Origin: an uncultured cyanobacterium
GTDB lineage: Bacteria > Cyanobacteriota > Cyanobacteriia > PCC-6307 > Cyanobiaceae
Length of the DNA: 38,658 bases
NCBI GenBank assembly: GCA_913047395.1
Contig: CAJWUF010000007.1
Coordinates: 1-38,658 of the forward strand
Direction: 5' to 3'
Below the pieces are notes generated by a model. That model made no database searches, was not told where the DNA came from, and saw nothing but the letters and a program-made list of their open reading frames with translations. Positions 36,449 to 38,658 of the stretch are shown here, piece by piece (the stretch's first letter is position 1; the number at the start of each line of letters is the position of its first letter). The position numbers and the translations under genes were made by a program.

Positions 36449-37592
36449 GCCCACTGAATAACTCCAACAAGAAGGCGGCAAAACCAAGCATGGCTAAGCG
36501 TCCATTCCACGCCTCAGAACTAGTGTTCAAGCCCCATTCCCATTTCTCCTGGGGATAGAACTTCACCCGAACGGGCAGCTTTGCCGCCTCATCGAGATTG
36601 ATCTCCGGCCCTTCAAGACTGGATCCAACCAAATCAGCCAACCCCTCAATGAATGTGGGGTAGGTATCAAGAGCAGGCACCCGCCTGAAATGAACAACCC
36701 CTGCTTCGGTCGCGAGCTCGCGATATTCGATATCAATCTCCTCAAGGGTTTCGATGTGTTCACTCACAAAACTGATCGGCACCACCACTAGATCAAGGGT
36801 TCCTGCCTTACCAAGCTGTTCAAGGACGTCATCGGTGTAGGGCTGAAGCCATTCCTCTGGACCCACACGACTCTGATAGGCAAGAGAGTGGGGGTTGCCA
36901 TAGCCCAAAAGCCCCTCCAGCTCAGCCATTATCAATTTGGTGCAAGCTTCGATCTCCTTCTGATATGGATCACCCGCTTCTTCCACATAACTCTTAGGCA
37001 CACCATGAGCACTAAAAAAAACGTGTGCTTCAGCAGGAACATCACTAACGCGGATCTGCTCAGCGATTAACTCCGCCATGGCACGCACATAACCAGGGTT
37101 GTCGTACCAACTGCGAATACAACGTATCGGCAAATCCCGGAAACACGTATCGGCCTGCCGCAACCGCTGCAACTCACGAAAACTCGAGCCACTGGTACTA
37201 ATCGAGAAATGGGGATAAAGAGGAAGCACCACAACCTGATCGATCCCATCGGCCTTGATATCTGCCACAGCGGATTCGGTGAAAGGATGCCAATAGCGCA
37301 TTGCCACATAGCTAGTGGCATCAATACCTCGTTGTCGGAGAAGACTCTGCAACTCTCGAGCCTGTTGTTCCGTGATTCGCCGCAGAGGGGAACCACCACC
37401 AATTGAGCGATAAGCCTGCTCAGATTTACTGCTGCGCAGCGTGCTAATCAACCAGGCGAGAGGCTTTTGAAGAGCAGGATTAGGTAGTCGAATAATCTCT
37501 GGATCGGCGAAAATATTGAACAGAAAAGGCCCAACGTCCTGGATACGCTCAGGTCCCCCCAGATTCATCAAGAGGACACCGACCCGGGCCAT
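36417..37592 (-). CDS. hemH: Ferrochelatase with C-terminal chlorophyll a/b-binding-like helix
   Basis: HemH inserts Fe2+ into protoporphyrin IX to make protoheme. It is 391 aa. The catalytic domain begins [20 protein letters not shown], with [16 protein letters not shown] (metal-site His), [19 protein letters not shown] and [21 protein letters not shown]. The last 35 residues are [22 protein letters not shown], the ExxNxRxAMxGF signature of the CAB/Hlip helix found on cyanobacterial and plastid ferrochelatases, which anchors the enzyme in thylakoids and can bind pigment. It diverges from the recombinase-like gene with a 74-base gap. The M23 gene begins within its 3' end. Confidence 0.96.
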   Translation of the reverse strand: MARVGVLLMNLGGPERIQDVGPFLFNIFADPEIIRLPNPALQKPLAWLISTLRSSKSEQAYRSIGGGSPLRRITEQQARELQSLLRQRGIDATSYVAMRYWHPFTESAVADIKADGIDQVVVLPLYPHFSISTSGSSFRELQRLRQADTCFRDLPIRCIRSWYDNPGYVRAMAELIAEQIRVSDVPAEAHVFFSAHGVPKSYVEEAGDPYQKEIEACTKLIMAELEGLLGYGNPHSLAYQSRVGPEEWLQPYTDDVLEQLGKAGTLDLVVVPISFVSEHIETLEEIDIEYRELATEAGVVHFRRVPALDTYPTFIEGLADLVGSSLEGPEINLDEAAKLPVRVKFYPQEKWEWGLNTSSEAWNGRLAMLGFAAFLLELFSGHGPLHAIGLL

Positions 37593-37666
37593 ATAGGAAA
37601 GAATTCTCTAATAGGGCTTGAGCGTAACCGCCATGAACGCCAAGGTGGCACCATCCCCACAGGGCC

Positions 37667-38658
37667 ATGGATCTCAGCAGCGAGCTGATCAACATCAACC
37701 GCGCCCTTGCTGGCAGCGGCATCAACCTACGAATTGAGCAGCGTGGAAGGTGGCTAAACCTACGTGGGCCACTGCCATGCCGTAAAGGAACAGGCCCGAT
37801 CAAATCTCAGCGAATCAGCCTGCAAATTGAGGCAGAACAACAAGGCCTCAAAGAAGCCGAGCGCGTATTGCAGCTAGTGAACTACCAACTGCAGCGCGGA
37901 CAATTCGACTGGTCTCAATGGACGACTAAACCGGAACTTGCGCAGCCTCGGGGTATTGCAAGTGGGGTAAAGGAAGCGTTGGCTAGCTTCGAAGCAACAT
38001 TCTTTGCTGAGCCACATCGACGACGATCGCCAGCCGGCAGCCGCACCACATGGACTTCCGCCTATCTGCCTTATCTACGCAGACTTGCCTGCCTCGCTAA
38101 CAATAAACAACAAGGTTTTGATGCAAGCCTGCTAAGTGAAACTCTGGCCAGTTATGCAGATGGCAGCCGCAGTAGACAGCAGTGCGCCACAGCCCTAAGT
38201 GCACTAGCTCGTCATATTGAACTAGCGCTACCAGATGACTGGCGAGCAGAAGCGGGCGGATATGGACTACATCGAGCCCGTTTTCGTCAACTGCCCAGTG
38301 ACAACCAAATCATTGAAACGGTGCTGCGCATTCCCAACCCAAGATGGCGACTTGCCTATGGACTTATGGCCACTTACGGCCTACGCAACCACGAGGTGTT
38401 CTTCTGTGACCTATCCGCCCTAGCCAAGGGCAGCGATCAAGTACTGCGCGTGTTGCCGAACACAAAAACCGGCGAGCATCAGGTTTGGCCGTTCCATCCC
38501 AACTGGGTTGAACACTTTGAACTTGAACAACTAGGCAGCAATGCCCAGGCACTACCAAAGGTCAATGTCGACCTGAATCACACCACACTGCAACAAGTAG
38601 GGCGAAGGGTATCGGAACAATTCCGACGCTATGAATTACCCCTAACCCCCTACAACCT
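37667..38658 (+). CDS. Tyrosine-recombinase-like protein (partial, 3' end outside window)
   Basis: An open frame from the ATG at 37667 runs uninterrupted for 330 codons to the window edge. It begins MDLSSELINININRALAGSG-like (exact N terminus MDLSSELINI), with an N-terminal IEQRGRWLNLRGPLPCRKGTG segment similar to the arm or core-binding part of phage-type integrases. The start of a catalytic domain follows: AYGLMATYGLRNHEVFFCDL gives the first catalytic Arg context, and LPNTKTGEHQVWPF the beta-hairpin Lys region. The HxxR and Tyr motifs would lie beyond base 38658. No attachment site, excisionase or other phage gene is nearby, so it may be a resident chromosomal gene and not a prophage remnant. 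Confidence 0.7.
   Translation, partial: MDLSSELININRALAGSGINLRIEQRGRWLNLRGPLPCRKGTGPIKSQRISLQIEAEQQGLKEAERVLQLVNYQLQRGQFDWSQWTTKPELAQPRGIASGVKEALASFEATFFAEPHRRRSPAGSRTTWTSAYLPYLRRLACLANNKQQGFDASLLSETLASYADGSRSRQQCATALSALARHIELALPDDWRAEAGGYGLHRARFRQLPSDNQIIETVLRIPNPRWRLAYGLMATYGLRNHEVFFCDLSALAKGSDQVLRVLPNTKTGEHQVWPFHPNWVEHFELEQLGSNAQALPKVNVDLNHTTLQQVGRRVSEQFRRYELPLTPYN

Overview
The window looks like a chromosomal segment of a marine alpha-cyanobacterium (the Prochlorococcus / marine Synechococcus lineage). It carries a cso-type carboxysome operon with form IA RuBisCO and the shell gene csoS1D, and both protochlorophyllide reductase systems. It also carries the alkane pair aar/ado, a PsaM-like small gene and a ferrochelatase with a C-terminal chlorophyll-binding-like helix. 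The base composition looks intermediate rather than AT-rich, and from memory the ADO protein is close to, but not identical with, that of Prochlorococcus MIT9313. A low-light LLIV-like Prochlorococcus or a close relative is my best guess; the clade is not proven from this window. I saw no tRNA, rRNA, insertion sequence, prophage module or CRISPR array.

Region 1 (1-12190) is a carbon-concentrating block. On the minus strand csoS1-rbcL-rbcS-csoS2-csoSCA-csoS4A (cut by the window edge) encode shell, enzyme, scaffold, carbonic anhydrase and vertex protein. RNA hairpins lie in the gaps of the 5' half of the operon. Beyond csoS1 are rdgB (+), csoS1D (-), an unrecognised 134-aa protein (+) and a bicA-sbtA-sbtB bicarbonate uptake set (-). 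Together these can import bicarbonate, convert it to CO2 inside the carboxysome and fix it.

Region 2 (12398-18395) is chlorophyll and photosystem I. chlN-chlB-chlL (+, dark-operative reductase) converge on por (-, light-dependent reductase). A small hypothetical membrane protein and an unlisted 36-aa PsaM-like gene follow, then a good terminator belonging to the next gene.

Region 3 (18396-21931) holds a TauE/SafE-family permease, a lipoate/biotin ligase-family protein, a site-2-type membrane protease and trpF. These genes are packed with very short or overlapping boundaries.

Region 4 (22114-27456, minus) runs creatininase-like, ado, aar, accA, an SDR and folE. It couples fatty acid supply (AccA) to alkane formation (AAR then ADO). 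A promoter-like sequence with an inverted repeat lies just upstream of aar.

Region 5 (27526-30550, plus) is a translationally coupled trio: an S1-domain RNA-binding protein, a Tab2-type translation factor and a PgeF/YfiH laccase-domain protein.

Region 6 (30517-38658) is mainly on the minus strand: hemH, an M23 peptidase, ilvB, a secreted SNase-like protein, a type-1 periplasmic-binding-like lipoprotein and a COG2509-type flavoprotein. A divergent tyrosine-recombinase-like gene is cut by the right edge.

Most genes fall into known families. The points that seem least explained are the 134-aa protein beside the carbon-uptake genes, a CsoS2-like VTG motif at the N terminus of CsoS1D, the zinc-ribbon-like tail on acetolactate synthase, and the intercistronic hairpins of the cso operon.
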